A stretch of DNA of 56,141 nt from Gammaproteobacteria bacterium (GTDB taxonomy: Bacteria > Pseudomonadota > Gammaproteobacteria > Pseudomonadales > Pseudohongiellaceae), in NCBI GenBank assembly GCA_017853205.1, contig JAFMKB010000011.1, forward strand, positions 1 to 56,141, written 5' to 3'. The position numbers and the translations under genes were made by a program. Below, piece after piece: positions 30,920 to 38,652 of this stretch. Below the pieces are notes generated by a model, which did not search any database, was not told the DNA's origin, and saw only the letters and a program-made list of their open reading frames with translations. Each line of letters opens with the position of its first letter. Position 1 is the first letter of the stretch.

Positions 30920-31822
30920 ATGCGTATAGCTGCACTGCAAATGGTGAGCACCTCGAACATAGAGCAAAATCTCGCTGCCGCAGCGAGGCTGATCGCGAGC
31001 GCTTCCGAGGCAGGTGCGACGCTTGTGGTGCTGCCGGAGGTATTTGCCACGCTAGAAGGGCTCTCTCCTCTTGCGGAAGTGGGCGAGCGCATGCGCGAGA
31101 CTGTGACCTACTCGAAGGCGCATGCGTCGAACGATGATCAGGGCAGTCAGGAAAATAACCAGCGGGACGTAGAAGCTTCGCCTCTGCAAAATTTTCTGTC
31201 ATGCCAAGCAGCCGAGCACTCCTTAACGATCGTCGGCGGCACGATTCCGCTGCTCACTCGACCCGATGGAAGTCTAATCGAAGATGGGCGCGTTCGTGCG
31301 AGCTGTCTCGTATTTAATCCACGAGGCGAACGGATAGCACGCTACGACAAGATTCATCTGTTTGATGTCAAAGTGAACGATGCTCAGTCACAGTATTCGG
31401 AGTCGTTAAGCTACGAGGCGGGGAGTGAGCTAGCTTGTGTTGACGTAGCAGGATTACAGTTAGGATTGAGTGTCTGTTACGACCTAAGGTTTGGCGAGCT
31501 ATATCAGCAACTAGTGGGGATAGGCGCGCAGTTGATCACGGTGCCAGCAGCTTTTACTGCCGTCACTGGCGCTGCTCACTGGGAGCCACTCCTGCGAGCA
31601 AGAGCTATCGAGAATCAGTGCTATGTAGTGGCTGCGGCACAAGGTGGGAGGCACAGCGATACGAGAGAGACCTGGGGGCACTCAATGATCGTCGATCCTT
31701 GGGGAGAGGTGCTTGACTGTGTCACGACTGGCGAAGGTATCGCGATTGCCGATATTGATTTAGCCCGCGTTGAAGATATTCGATCACGCATGCCAATACA
31801 GCAGCAAAGACGACTCAGTTAG
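30920..31822 (+). CDS. Carbon-nitrogen hydrolase, Nit1/omega-amidase type
   Basis: 300 aa nitrilase-superfamily enzyme. The Glu-Lys-Cys triad is E40 (VVLPEVF), K144 (YDKIHLFDV) and C186 (LSVCYDLRFGEL). These residues match the Nit family that hydrolyses omega-amides such as deaminated glutathione. A polar stretch of about 20 residues (near 65-85, SNDDQGSQENNQRD) is an insertion relative to what I know of the family. An AGGAAGG lies just before the ATG. In Pseudomonas the nitrilase gene follows yhdP directly and precedes tldD; here three genes separate it from yhdP and tldD does not follow. Confidence 0.92.
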   Translation: MRIAALQMVSTSNIEQNLAAAARLIASASEAGATLVVLPEVFATLEGLSPLAEVGERMRETVTYSKAHASNDDQGSQENNQRDVEASPLQNFLSCQAAEHSLTIVGGTIPLLTRPDGSLIEDGRVRASCLVFNPRGERIARYDKIHLFDVKVNDAQSQYSESLSYEAGSELACVDVAGLQLGLSVCYDLRFGELYQQLVGIGAQLITVPAAFTAVTGAAHWEPLLRARAIENQCYVVAAAQGGRHSDTRETWGHSMIVDPWGEVLDCVTTGEGIAIADIDLARVEDIRSRMPIQQQRRLS

Positions 31823-31830
31823 GACGCTAT

Positions 31831-32586
31831 ATGACAGTTGATAAAAGTATTGTAAGCAATGGGTTTGCTCTTCTCCTCATCGTATTCGGTGTTCTGCTCG
31901 AAGGGAGTGCCGGTGACATTGTAATAAGTACGGGGCTGTTCGCGTTGTCAGGTGGTGTCACAAACTGGCTCGCGATACACATGCTCTTCGAGCGCGTGCC
32001 AGGGCTTTATGGATCTGGTGTCATTCCCCTGCGGTTTGAAGAGTTCAAGGTGGGTATTCGCGAACTTATCATGGAGCAGTTTTTCGACCGGGTAGATCTC
32101 GACTCATTTCTGGGTTCTCAGACGGGCGACGATAGCTCATCAATGAGCGAACGCGTCGCGACTGAGATTGGCAAGAGCCTCGATGGGATCGATCTTGATT
32201 CTGCGTTCGACAGGCTTCTCGATGTGATTCTCGCGTCGTCTTTCGGCGGCATGTTGGGAATGCTTGGCGGACGCGATGCACTTGCTGGTCTCAGGGAGCC
32301 GTTCATCGCCGAAATGAAAGACTATCTCGTCAGTCAATTTTCTCCAGAACAGCTTCACGAGCGCATTGAAAAGCTGATTTCGGGCGGCGATGGCGCGATA
32401 TCCATTCGCGGAAAGCTCGAAGAGATGATCGATAGTCGATTGAATGAGATGACGCCTGAGATTGTTAAAAGCGTCATTCAGAATATGATTAAAAAGCACC
32501 TCGGATGGCTGGTTGTGTGGGGTGCTGTTTTTGGTGGGCTAATTGGCTGCGGCGTGAGTGTTTTTGAGTTAATGGTGGGTGTGTAG
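31831..32586 (+). CDS. DUF445 family membrane protein
   Basis: 251 aa, starting 8 nt after the nitrilase stop, so probably co-transcribed. Two or more hydrophobic N-terminal helices (about residues 10-45) carry the family sequence GGVTNWLAIHMLFERVPG. A long charged amphipathic middle follows, and the last 30 residues are another membrane helix (WGAVFGGLIGCGVSVFELMVG). The family (YheB/YjiN-like) has no established biochemical function. Confidence 0.85.
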   Translation: MTVDKSIVSNGFALLLIVFGVLLEGSAGDIVISTGLFALSGGVTNWLAIHMLFERVPGLYGSGVIPLRFEEFKVGIRELIMEQFFDRVDLDSFLGSQTGDDSSSMSERVATEIGKSLDGIDLDSAFDRLLDVILASSFGGMLGMLGGRDALAGLREPFIAEMKDYLVSQFSPEQLHERIEKLISGGDGAISIRGKLEEMIDSRLNEMTPEIVKSVIQNMIKKHLGWLVVWGAVFGGLIGCGVSVFELMVGV

Positions 32587-32882
32587 AAGTGTCTTTTTTT
32601 GTATCAAAAAGTATCATTTAAGCAAATTAAAAGAGATGGTTTAAAACAACGCTGCGTGATTTTGACCTACCATTCAATCAGTTTTTACGCACCACTTTGT
32701 TGCATTCAAAACTGTGCTCGCCTGCTTTCTGCTTGATTCCTCGAATAAATCAAAAATTGGTACGATTGATACTGTAATTGACGTTTTTCTTATACTACAA
32801 TGCGCGTCCAAATTATTCGGAGTAACCCCGTCGCCAAGAGCGGGTCTCGATCACATTAATCTATCTTCTTGAGTATATTACT
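32587..32882. promoter_or_regulatory. AT-rich intergenic region upstream of the TetR gene
   Basis: 296 bp of clearly higher A+T than the neighbouring genes, with runs such as CTTTTTTTG and two GTATCA copies (from about 32600). A possible TetR promoter is TTGATA (32766-32771), 19-bp spacer, TATACT (32791-32796). No clean palindrome that could be a TetR operator was found. No gene seen. Confidence 0.4.
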
Positions 32883-33470
32883 ATGGCACGTCCAGTCGAA
32901 TTTGATGAAAACAAAGTTTTAACTAATGCGATGGAGCAATTTTGGAAGGAAGGCTACGAAGCGAGTTCCGTACAAAAATTACTCGACTGCACCGGAATAA
33001 ATAGAGGCACTCTGTACAACTCATTCGGCGATAAAGAAACTTTCTTCAAATCCTGCGTTGATCAATACAATCGATTGAGTGCTAAGCAAATTGAAGCGAC
33101 CTTAGGGAATGCGAAGCTGAAGCCTTGGGATGCAATCATTGCCTACCTGAATGCGACGGTTGTTGAAGTGAGTAATAAGCATCGCGGACTCGGATGTTTG
33201 CTAGTCAACTCGCTCTGCGAAAGCATTAATTACGATAAAGAAATGAAGAAAGTTGTTCGTAGCTCACAGGCCACTGTGCGTAAGGCACTCTTGGCACGTG
33301 TTAAAGAGGCGCATAAAGCAGGCAAGATAAAGAAAGGATTCAATGCTGAGTTCGCAACTGACGTGATTTTAAACACTCTTTACGGTGCACGTGTTAACTC
33401 GCGTGATGGGAAAAATGCTAAACAATTGAAAGAGTTACTTGATTTTTCCGTGGCTTCCCTAAAGAAATAA
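32883..33470 (+). CDS. TetR/AcrR family transcriptional regulator
   Basis: 195 aa. The N-terminal helix-turn-helix is clear: FWKEGYEASSVQKLLDCTG followed by INRGTLYNSFGDKETFF, at about residues 17-53. The rest is an all-helical ligand and dimer domain with GLGCLLVNSLCES, a pattern seen in TetR_C groups that sense small hydrophobic or electrophilic molecules. The gene is richer in A+T and lysine codons than its neighbours, and no obvious target gene is adjacent. Downstream is exbD in the same direction with a separate promoter. Recent transfer is possible. Confidence 0.9.
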   Translation: MARPVEFDENKVLTNAMEQFWKEGYEASSVQKLLDCTGINRGTLYNSFGDKETFFKSCVDQYNRLSAKQIEATLGNAKLKPWDAIIAYLNATVVEVSNKHRGLGCLLVNSLCESINYDKEMKKVVRSSQATVRKALLARVKEAHKAGKIKKGFNAEFATDVILNTLYGARVNSRDGKNAKQLKELLDFSVASLKK

Positions 33471-33512
33471 CGCGACCACAGCACGGGTAAGCAAAAAGTG
33501 TAATTCCCACTT

Positions 33513-33540
33513 TTGCATCGAGGCATAGGATTGCTATACT
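33513..33540 (+). promoter_or_regulatory. Candidate extended -10 promoter for exbD
   Basis: TTGCAT (33513-33518), 16-bp spacer, TATACT (33535-33540) with a TGC just before it, forming an extended -10 element. A start near 33547 would give a short leader of about 48 nt to the exbD ATG. The -35 matches only the TTG. A bulged hairpin (GCAAAAAGTG 33491-33500 with CACTTTTGC 33508-33516) overlaps the -35. Confidence 0.45.
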
Positions 33541-33594
33541 CGGAGGCACGAGGGCGCGCAGTTAAGCGTTGATTAAAGCATTCAGGACATAATA

Positions 33595-34014
33595 ATGAAG
33601 AAAATTTCTGGCAAGCGAAGTTCCGACGATACCAAGATTGACCTTACTCCGATGCTGGACGTGGTATTCATACTGCTTATCTTCTTTGTGGTTACGGCGA
33701 CTTTCCTCTCGGAGACTTCGATCAGTGCTGCAAGCAGCGATAACAATAACAATCAGCCGCCGCCAGAGGACGATGACAAGAAGAATATTCTGTTCGAAAT
33801 TGGGGCAAACAATGAAATTATCCTCAATGGTAATCCACGTCCAATTATCCAGACGCAAATTCGCTCGAACATCGACCAGCTAAAAGCTGAGAACCCTGCG
33901 GCGTCAGTCATTATACAACCGAACAACGATTCTGACGTGGCAACGTTGGTAATGATAATGGACGCAGCTCGTCAAGCTGGGATGGCAAATATCTCGATTG
34001 TCGAGCCCAGATAA
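33595..34014 (+). CDS. ExbD/TolR-family protein without a paired ExbB
   Basis: 139 aa, standard ExbD size. A short cytoplasmic start is followed by the single membrane helix with the essential proton-carrying aspartate: DLTPMLDVVFILLIFFVVTATF (about residues 21-42; D26-27 region in PMLDVVF). A Ser/Asn/Pro/Asp/Glu linker precedes a periplasmic domain ending NISIVEPR. ExbD works in a 5:2 or similar complex with ExbB (or TolQ) to use proton-motive force on TonB or TolA. No exbB, tolQ or tonB is adjacent, so this one must use a partner encoded elsewhere. A TonB-dependent receptor lies 8 kb away. Confidence 0.92.
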   Translation: MKKISGKRSSDDTKIDLTPMLDVVFILLIFFVVTATFLSETSISAASSDNNNNQPPPEDDDKKNILFEIGANNEIILNGNPRPIIQTQIRSNIDQLKAENPAASVIIQPNNDSDVATLVMIMDAARQAGMANISIVEPR

Positions 34015-34039
34015 GCCTGTATCGATACCTACCTACCCC

Positions 34040-34069
34040 TCAAGGCCCGCCTCTACGGGTGTGCCTTGA
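34040..34069 (+). other. Leader hairpin before the aldolase-SDR gene
   Basis: TCAAGG (34040-34045) pairs with CCTTGA (34064-34069). Inside it CCCG (34046-34049) pairs with CGGG (34056-34059), leaving a 4-nt bulge on one side. This imperfect 10-bp hairpin stands 5 nt before a terminator hairpin (34074-34100). It could be the 3' part of the exbD mRNA or part of a conditional leader. Confidence 0.45.
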
Positions 34070-34073
34070 AATG

Positions 34074-34100
34074 AAACGCACCGCTTCGGCGGTGCGTTTT
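34074..34100 (+). terminator. Rho-independent terminator between exbD and the aldolase-SDR gene
   Basis: An 11-bp perfect stem AAACGCACCGC (34074-34084) and GCGGTGCGTTT (34089-34099), with a stable TTCG tetraloop and a TTTT end (34097-34100). It is 60 nt past the exbD stop but only 28 nt before the next start codon. That leaves no room for a full promoter after it. Confidence 0.85.
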
Positions 34101-34128
34101 GCGTTAGAGAAAGAGGAAAGTAAAAGTC

Positions 34129-36126
34129 ATGAAGTCTCTCTGGAACGACGAAGACGCGGCTCGGTGTTTTGCAGAAGAAGGCGAGCTCGGACTCAGAGTT
34201 TACACGTCAAGGCTTCTTGGTATGAATCCAGACCTTGTCTTACACGGGGGTGGCAATACATCGCTAAAGGGCATTAGCAACACCGTGTTCGGTGAATCTG
34301 TCGAAACGCTTTTTGTTAAAGGGTCTGGGTGGGATCTCAGGACAATAGAAGCGGCTGGCTTTCCGCCTGTCGATCTGAATTACTTGCGAAGACTGGGTGC
34401 GCTCGACACACTTAGTGACACGCAGATGATGCGCGAATTACGACTAGCGCTTTTAGATCCAACAGCACCGACACCGTCAGTCGAGGCGATTCTTCACGCG
34501 CTGATACCGCATCGCTACGTCGACCATACACATACCGACGCTGTGGTTACGCTGAGTAATTCCCTTGGGGGTGCAGATCGCCTGGCCGAAATTTTCGGTA
34601 ATGAGGTCCTTATCCTGCCCTACACCATGCCAGGCTTTGTGTTAGCCAAACAGGTCGCGAAAGAAGCTGCAGACGCCGACTGGTCTTCGCTACGCGGCAT
34701 TATCCTGCTTAACCACGGCTTGTTCACTTTTGCCGAAGACGCGAAAACGAGCTACAGCGCGATGATCGACTTGGTTACTCGCGCGGAGGAGTATATCGCC
34801 AGTGAATTAGGGAATAGCAGAGCTGAGACGATCGCCAAACTCGACGCGTTCGATAGGCTCTCCTTCGCCGAACTCCGTCGTGAGGCGGGCAACGTGTTTG
34901 GCTCGCCCGTACTGGCAAGTCTTGACACTGGCGATGATGCTAGACGTTTTTCAGTGCATACGGACGCCGAACGACTTATTGCCAGTGGTCCCCTCACACC
35001 CGATCATACTATACACACCAAACCCTTTGGTGCAGTTTTCCCGCGGAGTCCTATTGCCGGTTTGAAAGGTTTCTGCTCTGACTATTCCGCTTATTTCTCG
35101 GAGCATTCTCTCTCTGACCATCGCCGTTTAGACCTGATGCCACGCTTCGGCGTGTGGTCCGAGCGAGGAATTGTAAGGCTCGCGCCGAGCATCAAAAGGC
35201 TTAAAATCGTCGAGGACATTGTCGCCCATACTATTCCAGCTATTCTTACCGCAGAGCGTCTGGGTGGTTGGCGCCCGTTGCCAAGAAAAGCGCTCTTTGA
35301 TGTCGAGTATTGGGAGCTAGAGCAGGCTAAGCTTAAGAGCGCTGCGACTGCGACCGACGCGTCACGCGAACTAGAGGGCAAGGTTGCGCTGGTCACCGGT
35401 GCGGCCTCGGGAATTGGCTGCGCGGCTGTGATGCGTCTCGCCGCTGCAGGCGCCGCCGTTTGCGCAATTGATATTGATGAATCTGCAGAGAGCCAGTTTG
35501 CAAACCTTCCAGGTGTATTAGGCCTACGCTGTGACGTGACCGATAGCGAACAAATCGATTCGGCAATCGATACCTGTGTCGGCCGATTTGGAGGGTTGGA
35601 CATCGTGGTTAGTAATGCCGGTTTCTTTCCTCCGACCCAATCGCTCGCGGACCTTGAGGAGAAGGATTGGGAGCGCTCGGTTGCGCTCAATTTCACCGCT
35701 CATACTCGTCTCTTGAAACGATGTATCCCGCTTTTGAAATTGGGCTTCGACCCTGCTGTGGTGTTTATCGGCTCTAAAAATGTGCTTGCGCCGGGCCCCG
35801 GCGCGGCGGCTTATTCGGCGGCTAAGGCAGGGCTTATGCAAGTCGCGAGGATCGCAGCACTCGAATTGGGTGTGCATGGTATTCGCGTGAATACGCTGCA
35901 TCCCGATGCGGTTTATGACACGGCGCTGTGGACGGACGAGCTGCTAGAAGCGCGGGCGAACGCCTATGGGATTAGCGTAGAAGACTATAAACGCAAAAAT
36001 ATACTCCGCACCGAAGTTGCCTCGGCAGACGTTGCCGAAGCCGTTTTCTTATTGGCAGGCACACGCTTCGGCAAAACGACAGGCGCTCAGATACCGGTAG
36101 ATGGAGGTAACGACCGAGTCATCTAG
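34129..36126 (+). CDS. Bifunctional class II aldolase/short-chain dehydrogenase
   Basis: 665 aa fusion. The N-terminal class II aldolase (about residues 20-395) shows GGGNTSLK and the metal-binding histidines H133 and H135 (VDHTHTD) and H196 (LLNHGLF). The C-terminal SDR (415-665) has TGAASGIG (423-430), SNAG, and the catalytic Ser549, Tyr562 and Lys566 (AYSAAKAG) with normal spacing. The architecture is that of the rhamnulose-1-phosphate aldolase/lactaldehyde dehydrogenase (YuxG/RhaEW) family. The next gene is mtnA and no rhamnose gene is seen. A substrate of the 5-deoxypentulose- or methylthioribulose-1-phosphate type is therefore an inference worth testing. An AGAGGAAAG ribosome site precedes the ATG. 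Confidence 0.93.
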   Translation: MKSLWNDEDAARCFAEEGELGLRVYTSRLLGMNPDLVLHGGGNTSLKGISNTVFGESVETLFVKGSGWDLRTIEAAGFPPVDLNYLRRLGALDTLSDTQMMRELRLALLDPTAPTPSVEAILHALIPHRYVDHTHTDAVVTLSNSLGGADRLAEIFGNEVLILPYTMPGFVLAKQVAKEAADADWSSLRGIILLNHGLFTFAEDAKTSYSAMIDLVTRAEEYIASELGNSRAETIAKLDAFDRLSFAELRREAGNVFGSPVLASLDTGDDARRFSVHTDAERLIASGPLTPDHTIHTKPFGAVFPRSPIAGLKGFCSDYSAYFSEHSLSDHRRLDLMPRFGVWSERGIVRLAPSIKRLKIVEDIVAHTIPAILTAERLGGWRPLPRKALFDVEYWELEQAKLKSAATATDASRELEGKVALVTGAASGIGCAAVMRLAAAGAAVCAIDIDESAESQFANLPGVLGLRCDVTDSEQIDSAIDTCVGRFGGLDIVVSNAGFFPPTQSLADLEEKDWERSVALNFTAHTRLLKRCIPLLKLGFDPAVVFIGSKNVLAPGPGAAAYSAAKAGLMQVARIAALELGVHGIRVNTLHPDAVYDTALWTDELLEARANAYGISVEDYKRKNILRTEVASADVAEAVFLLAGTRFGKTTGAQIPVDGGNDRVI

Positions 36127-36189
36127 GCGTTTTCTGAGTACGCCTCAGTTAGAGAATTTGCAAGGTTGCAGATAACAGGAAGCAACAAA

Positions 36190-37344
36190 ATGGGTTCAAT
36201 CGAAGGGGTGGAGCAGAATAACGGTCCCGCACCGCACACGCTAACGATTCGTTATGACGCAGAGACGGATCGCGTGCTAATTATTGATCAAACACGTCTT
36301 CCTCATGAGTATATTGAGGTGGAGCTGCAGACTTTAGCCGATGCCTGTTCCGCAATTTCTGCGATGCAGGTGCGGGGCGCGCCGCTAATTGGCGTAACCG
36401 CAGCGTTCGGCGTGTATCTATCCCTTCGTGGAAAAGACGATATCGCCGCTCAGAGGATCGTGCCTCAGGCAGTTGAAGCGCTGGCGGCGACGCGCCCAAC
36501 GGCGGTCAATTTGCGCTGGGCGCTAACGGAAGTTGAAGCGAGTCTTGCTCGCTGTGAAAGTAATTTGGCTGCTTCTGCGCTGGAAGCAGCGCTTGAGTTG
36601 CATGCTCAAGACATCAAAGCCTGTGCGCAGCTTGGCGAACACGGTGCGCAGCGGCTGCAGGAACTTTGGGATGCGAAAAACGAACAGGCAGCTTTGGCGG
36701 GTCTACCTAAACCTGAGCGTCTTAACATCCTAACCCACTGCAACGCAGGCTCTCTGGCGACAGTCGATTGGGGCACGGCGCTTGCCGTTATCTATAAAGC
36801 GCAGGCTAGCGGCATTCCTCTGCATGTCTGGGTGGACGAAACAAGACCGCGCAATCAAGGCGCGTCGCTAACCTGTTGGGAATTGGGTCAGCGCGGCGTT
36901 GCCCACACGCTCATCGTCGATAATGCAGGCGGGCATCTGATGCAACACGGTTACGTCGATTGCTGTGTGGTTGGAAGTGACAGGACGACCCTGCTCGGTG
37001 ATGTTTGTAACAAGATTGGCACTTACCTAAAAGCGCTTGCCGCATCCGACAATGGCATACCTTTCTATGTCGCGCTTCCGGTTTCGAGCATTGATTTTTC
37101 GCTGCGAGACGGCCTGATAGAAATCCCGATTGAGGAGCGGGAGGCAGAGGAGGTGAGTCACATCAGCGGCCTCGACGATCAAGGAGCTATCAGGCGAGTA
37201 CAGCTAGCCCCGACGGGCACGGTGGTAAGCAATTACGGTTTTGATGTAACGCCCGCTCGATTGGTCAGCGGTCTCATAACAGAGCGCGGAATCATTGAAG
37301 CGAATGAAACTGCATTGACCAAGCTACGTGATTCGCTGGTCTAG
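36190..37344 (+). CDS. mtnA: S-methyl-5-thioribose-1-phosphate isomerase
   Basis: 384 aa from the ATG at 36190, preceded by AGGA; the in-frame TTG at 36166 is less likely. It converts methylthioribose-1-phosphate to methylthioribulose-1-phosphate. The catalytic Cys184 (THCNAGSLATVDWG) and Asp264 (VVGSDRTTLLGDV) are 80 residues apart, the same spacing as in the B. subtilis enzyme. QVRGAPLIG near residue 60 is another family motif. An eIF2B-like paralogue is excluded by these residues. No mtnK, mtnB, mtnC or mtnD is in the window. The stop overlaps the hinT stop (convergent, CTAG). Confidence 0.93.
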   Translation: MGSIEGVEQNNGPAPHTLTIRYDAETDRVLIIDQTRLPHEYIEVELQTLADACSAISAMQVRGAPLIGVTAAFGVYLSLRGKDDIAAQRIVPQAVEALAATRPTAVNLRWALTEVEASLARCESNLAASALEAALELHAQDIKACAQLGEHGAQRLQELWDAKNEQAALAGLPKPERLNILTHCNAGSLATVDWGTALAVIYKAQASGIPLHVWVDETRPRNQGASLTCWELGQRGVAHTLIVDNAGGHLMQHGYVDCCVVGSDRTTLLGDVCNKIGTYLKALAASDNGIPFYVALPVSSIDFSLRDGLIEIPIEEREAEEVSHISGLDDQGAIRRVQLAPTGTVVSNYGFDVTPARLVSGLITERGIIEANETALTKLRDSLV

Positions 37345-37688
37345 CCAGGAGGCCAGCCAAGCTGCCGTCCGCCTAGGATATGTAAATGCAAGTGGAAAAC
37401 AGTCTGCCCGCCGTTACTGCCTGTATTGATAATGTAGCGGAAACCTTCGTCTGCGAGCCCCTGCGCCGCCGCGATTTCGTTGGCACGAAGTAGCAGCTTG
37501 CCCATTAATGCTTCGTCTTCAGCAGTCGCCGATTTCACATCGGTTAGATGTTTCTTAGGAATAACCAAGAGGTGGGTTGGGGCTGCCGGATTGATGTCCC
37601 GAAACGCGTAAACGTCATCGTCTGAATAGACTTTTGTTGACGGAATCTCGCCGGCAATTATTTTGCAGAATAGACAATCAGTAGCCAT
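37341..37688 (-). CDS. hinT: HIT family nucleotide phosphoramidase
   Basis: 115 aa, the standard HinT size. It hydrolyses adenosine phosphoramidates and aminoacyl-adenylates. The histidine triad is H99-x-H101-x-H103 (VFHLHLHILGG). CLFCKIIAGEIPS near the N-terminus is diagnostic. It is convergent with mtnA, sharing four bases, and single in its direction. Confidence 0.95.
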   Translation of the reverse strand: MATDCLFCKIIAGEIPSTKVYSDDDVYAFRDINPAAPTHLLVIPKKHLTDVKSATAEDEALMGKLLLRANEIAAAQGLADEGFRYIINTGSNGGQTVFHLHLHILGGRQLGWPPG

Positions 37689-37788
37689 ACTAGGTCCTCA
37701 ATTAGGCGTAATGTCGGCTTTGCCGAAAAATCACATTATTTCAGGTTTGAGCTTGATCCACTAATCCTAACTCTCGACAGGAGCAAGA

Positions 37789-38601
37789 ATGGGTTTTCAA
37801 CGCTATTCAGAGAAGCAGAGTCTTGCTTTTATGGCGCGTACGTTGAGCCTCATAGCTCTCTCTGGCTTGTTTATGGCTGGGAGTAGCGGCGCGCAGGAGA
37901 GTCCTGTTAAACGCTTTGGCTATCGTGTTGTGAGCAGCTATCCGGCGGACATTTATGCCTTTACTCAGGGTCTGAGTTATTTCGATGGATTCCTCTACGT
38001 GGGAACTGGAAAGCGCGGTCAGTCGCGTCTGACTAAACAGTCGCTAGAGACCGGCGAAGTAGTGCAGAGCACTGAGCTGAGTAGCCGCCATTTTGGCGAA
38101 GGTATTGAAATCGTCGGTGATCGAATTTTTCAACTTACCTGGCAGTCAAACCTTGTCTACGAATACGATCTGGCGACGTTCGAACAACGTGCAACACATT
38201 ACAATCCAACAGAAGGCTGGGGACTCGCATACGATGGCGAGACACTTTATCTAAGCGATGGGTCGTCTGCTTTGCATAAAGTCGACCCACAGACTTTTGC
38301 GTTTACGGGGTCGCTTGAGGTGACTTACAACAATCAGGCTGTCACTAGCCTAAATGAGCTTGAGTTTATCCATGGCGAAATTTGGGCGAACGTCTGGCAG
38401 ACCGACTTTATTGTCCGCATCGATCCTCTGACAGGTAAGGTGAATAGCATTGTCGACCTAAGTGGGCTCGCCGAACGCACGGCGCGTAACGGCCCCGAAG
38501 CTGTGCTTAATGGCATTGCCTATGACGCAGAGGCTGACCGCTTGCTTGTGACGGGGAAATATTGGTCGAATGTGTTTGAGATAGAGTTGATCGAGCGTTA
38601 A
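37789..38601 (+). CDS. Glutaminyl-peptide cyclotransferase, plant/bacterial type, secreted
   Basis: 270 aa with a signal peptide (cleavage near SSGAQ). A strong AGGAG precedes the ATG; an internal ATG at 37831 also fits. The mature part is a five-bladed propeller of the Glu_cyclase_2 family, recognised by AFTQGLSYFDGFLYVGTG, GEGIEIVGDRIFQLTW and NELEFIHGEIWANVWQ (three separate segments). Members turn N-terminal glutamine into pyroglutamate, protecting exported peptides. It is a single gene. A weak hairpin with CTTTT (38629-38648) may end it. Confidence 0.9.
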   Translation: MGFQRYSEKQSLAFMARTLSLIALSGLFMAGSSGAQESPVKRFGYRVVSSYPADIYAFTQGLSYFDGFLYVGTGKRGQSRLTKQSLETGEVVQSTELSSRHFGEGIEIVGDRIFQLTWQSNLVYEYDLATFEQRATHYNPTEGWGLAYDGETLYLSDGSSALHKVDPQTFAFTGSLEVTYNNQAVTSLNELEFIHGEIWANVWQTDFIVRIDPLTGKVNSIVDLSGLAERTARNGPEAVLNGIAYDAEADRLLVTGKYWSNVFEIELIER

Positions 38602-38628
38602 TGCTCTGAGGCAACTTCGCAAATGATA

Positions 38629-38648
38629 CTCTCAGCGGGAGAGCTTTT
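38629..38648 (+). terminator. Weak terminator after the glutaminyl cyclase gene
   Basis: CTCTC (38629-38633), 5-nt loop, GAGAG (38639-38643), then CTTTT. The stem is only 5 bp, so this is tentative. It lies in the 51-bp convergent gap with the SelD fusion. Confidence 0.3.
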
Positions 38649-38652
38649 ATGT

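Noticed and set aside
30867..31202. 111-codon frame on the minus strand
   Set aside because: It lies entirely antisense over the start of the nitrilase gene, which has intact catalytic residues and a good ribosome site. The peptide is Arg/Ser/Pro-rich, like a shadow frame.
33491..33516. AT-rich hairpin after the TetR gene as a terminator
   Set aside because: It has a bulged A and no T-run after the stem, and it overlaps the candidate exbD promoter.
34059..34277. 72-codon plus-strand frame spanning the terminator
   Set aside because: It runs through the terminator hairpin and then overlaps the aldolase gene in another frame, with a peptide of low-complexity Arg/Ser content.
35091..35696. 201-codon frame on the minus strand
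   Set aside because: It is antisense to the SDR domain of the fusion protein, whose motifs are intact. Long antisense shadows are common where codons are GC-rich at position three.
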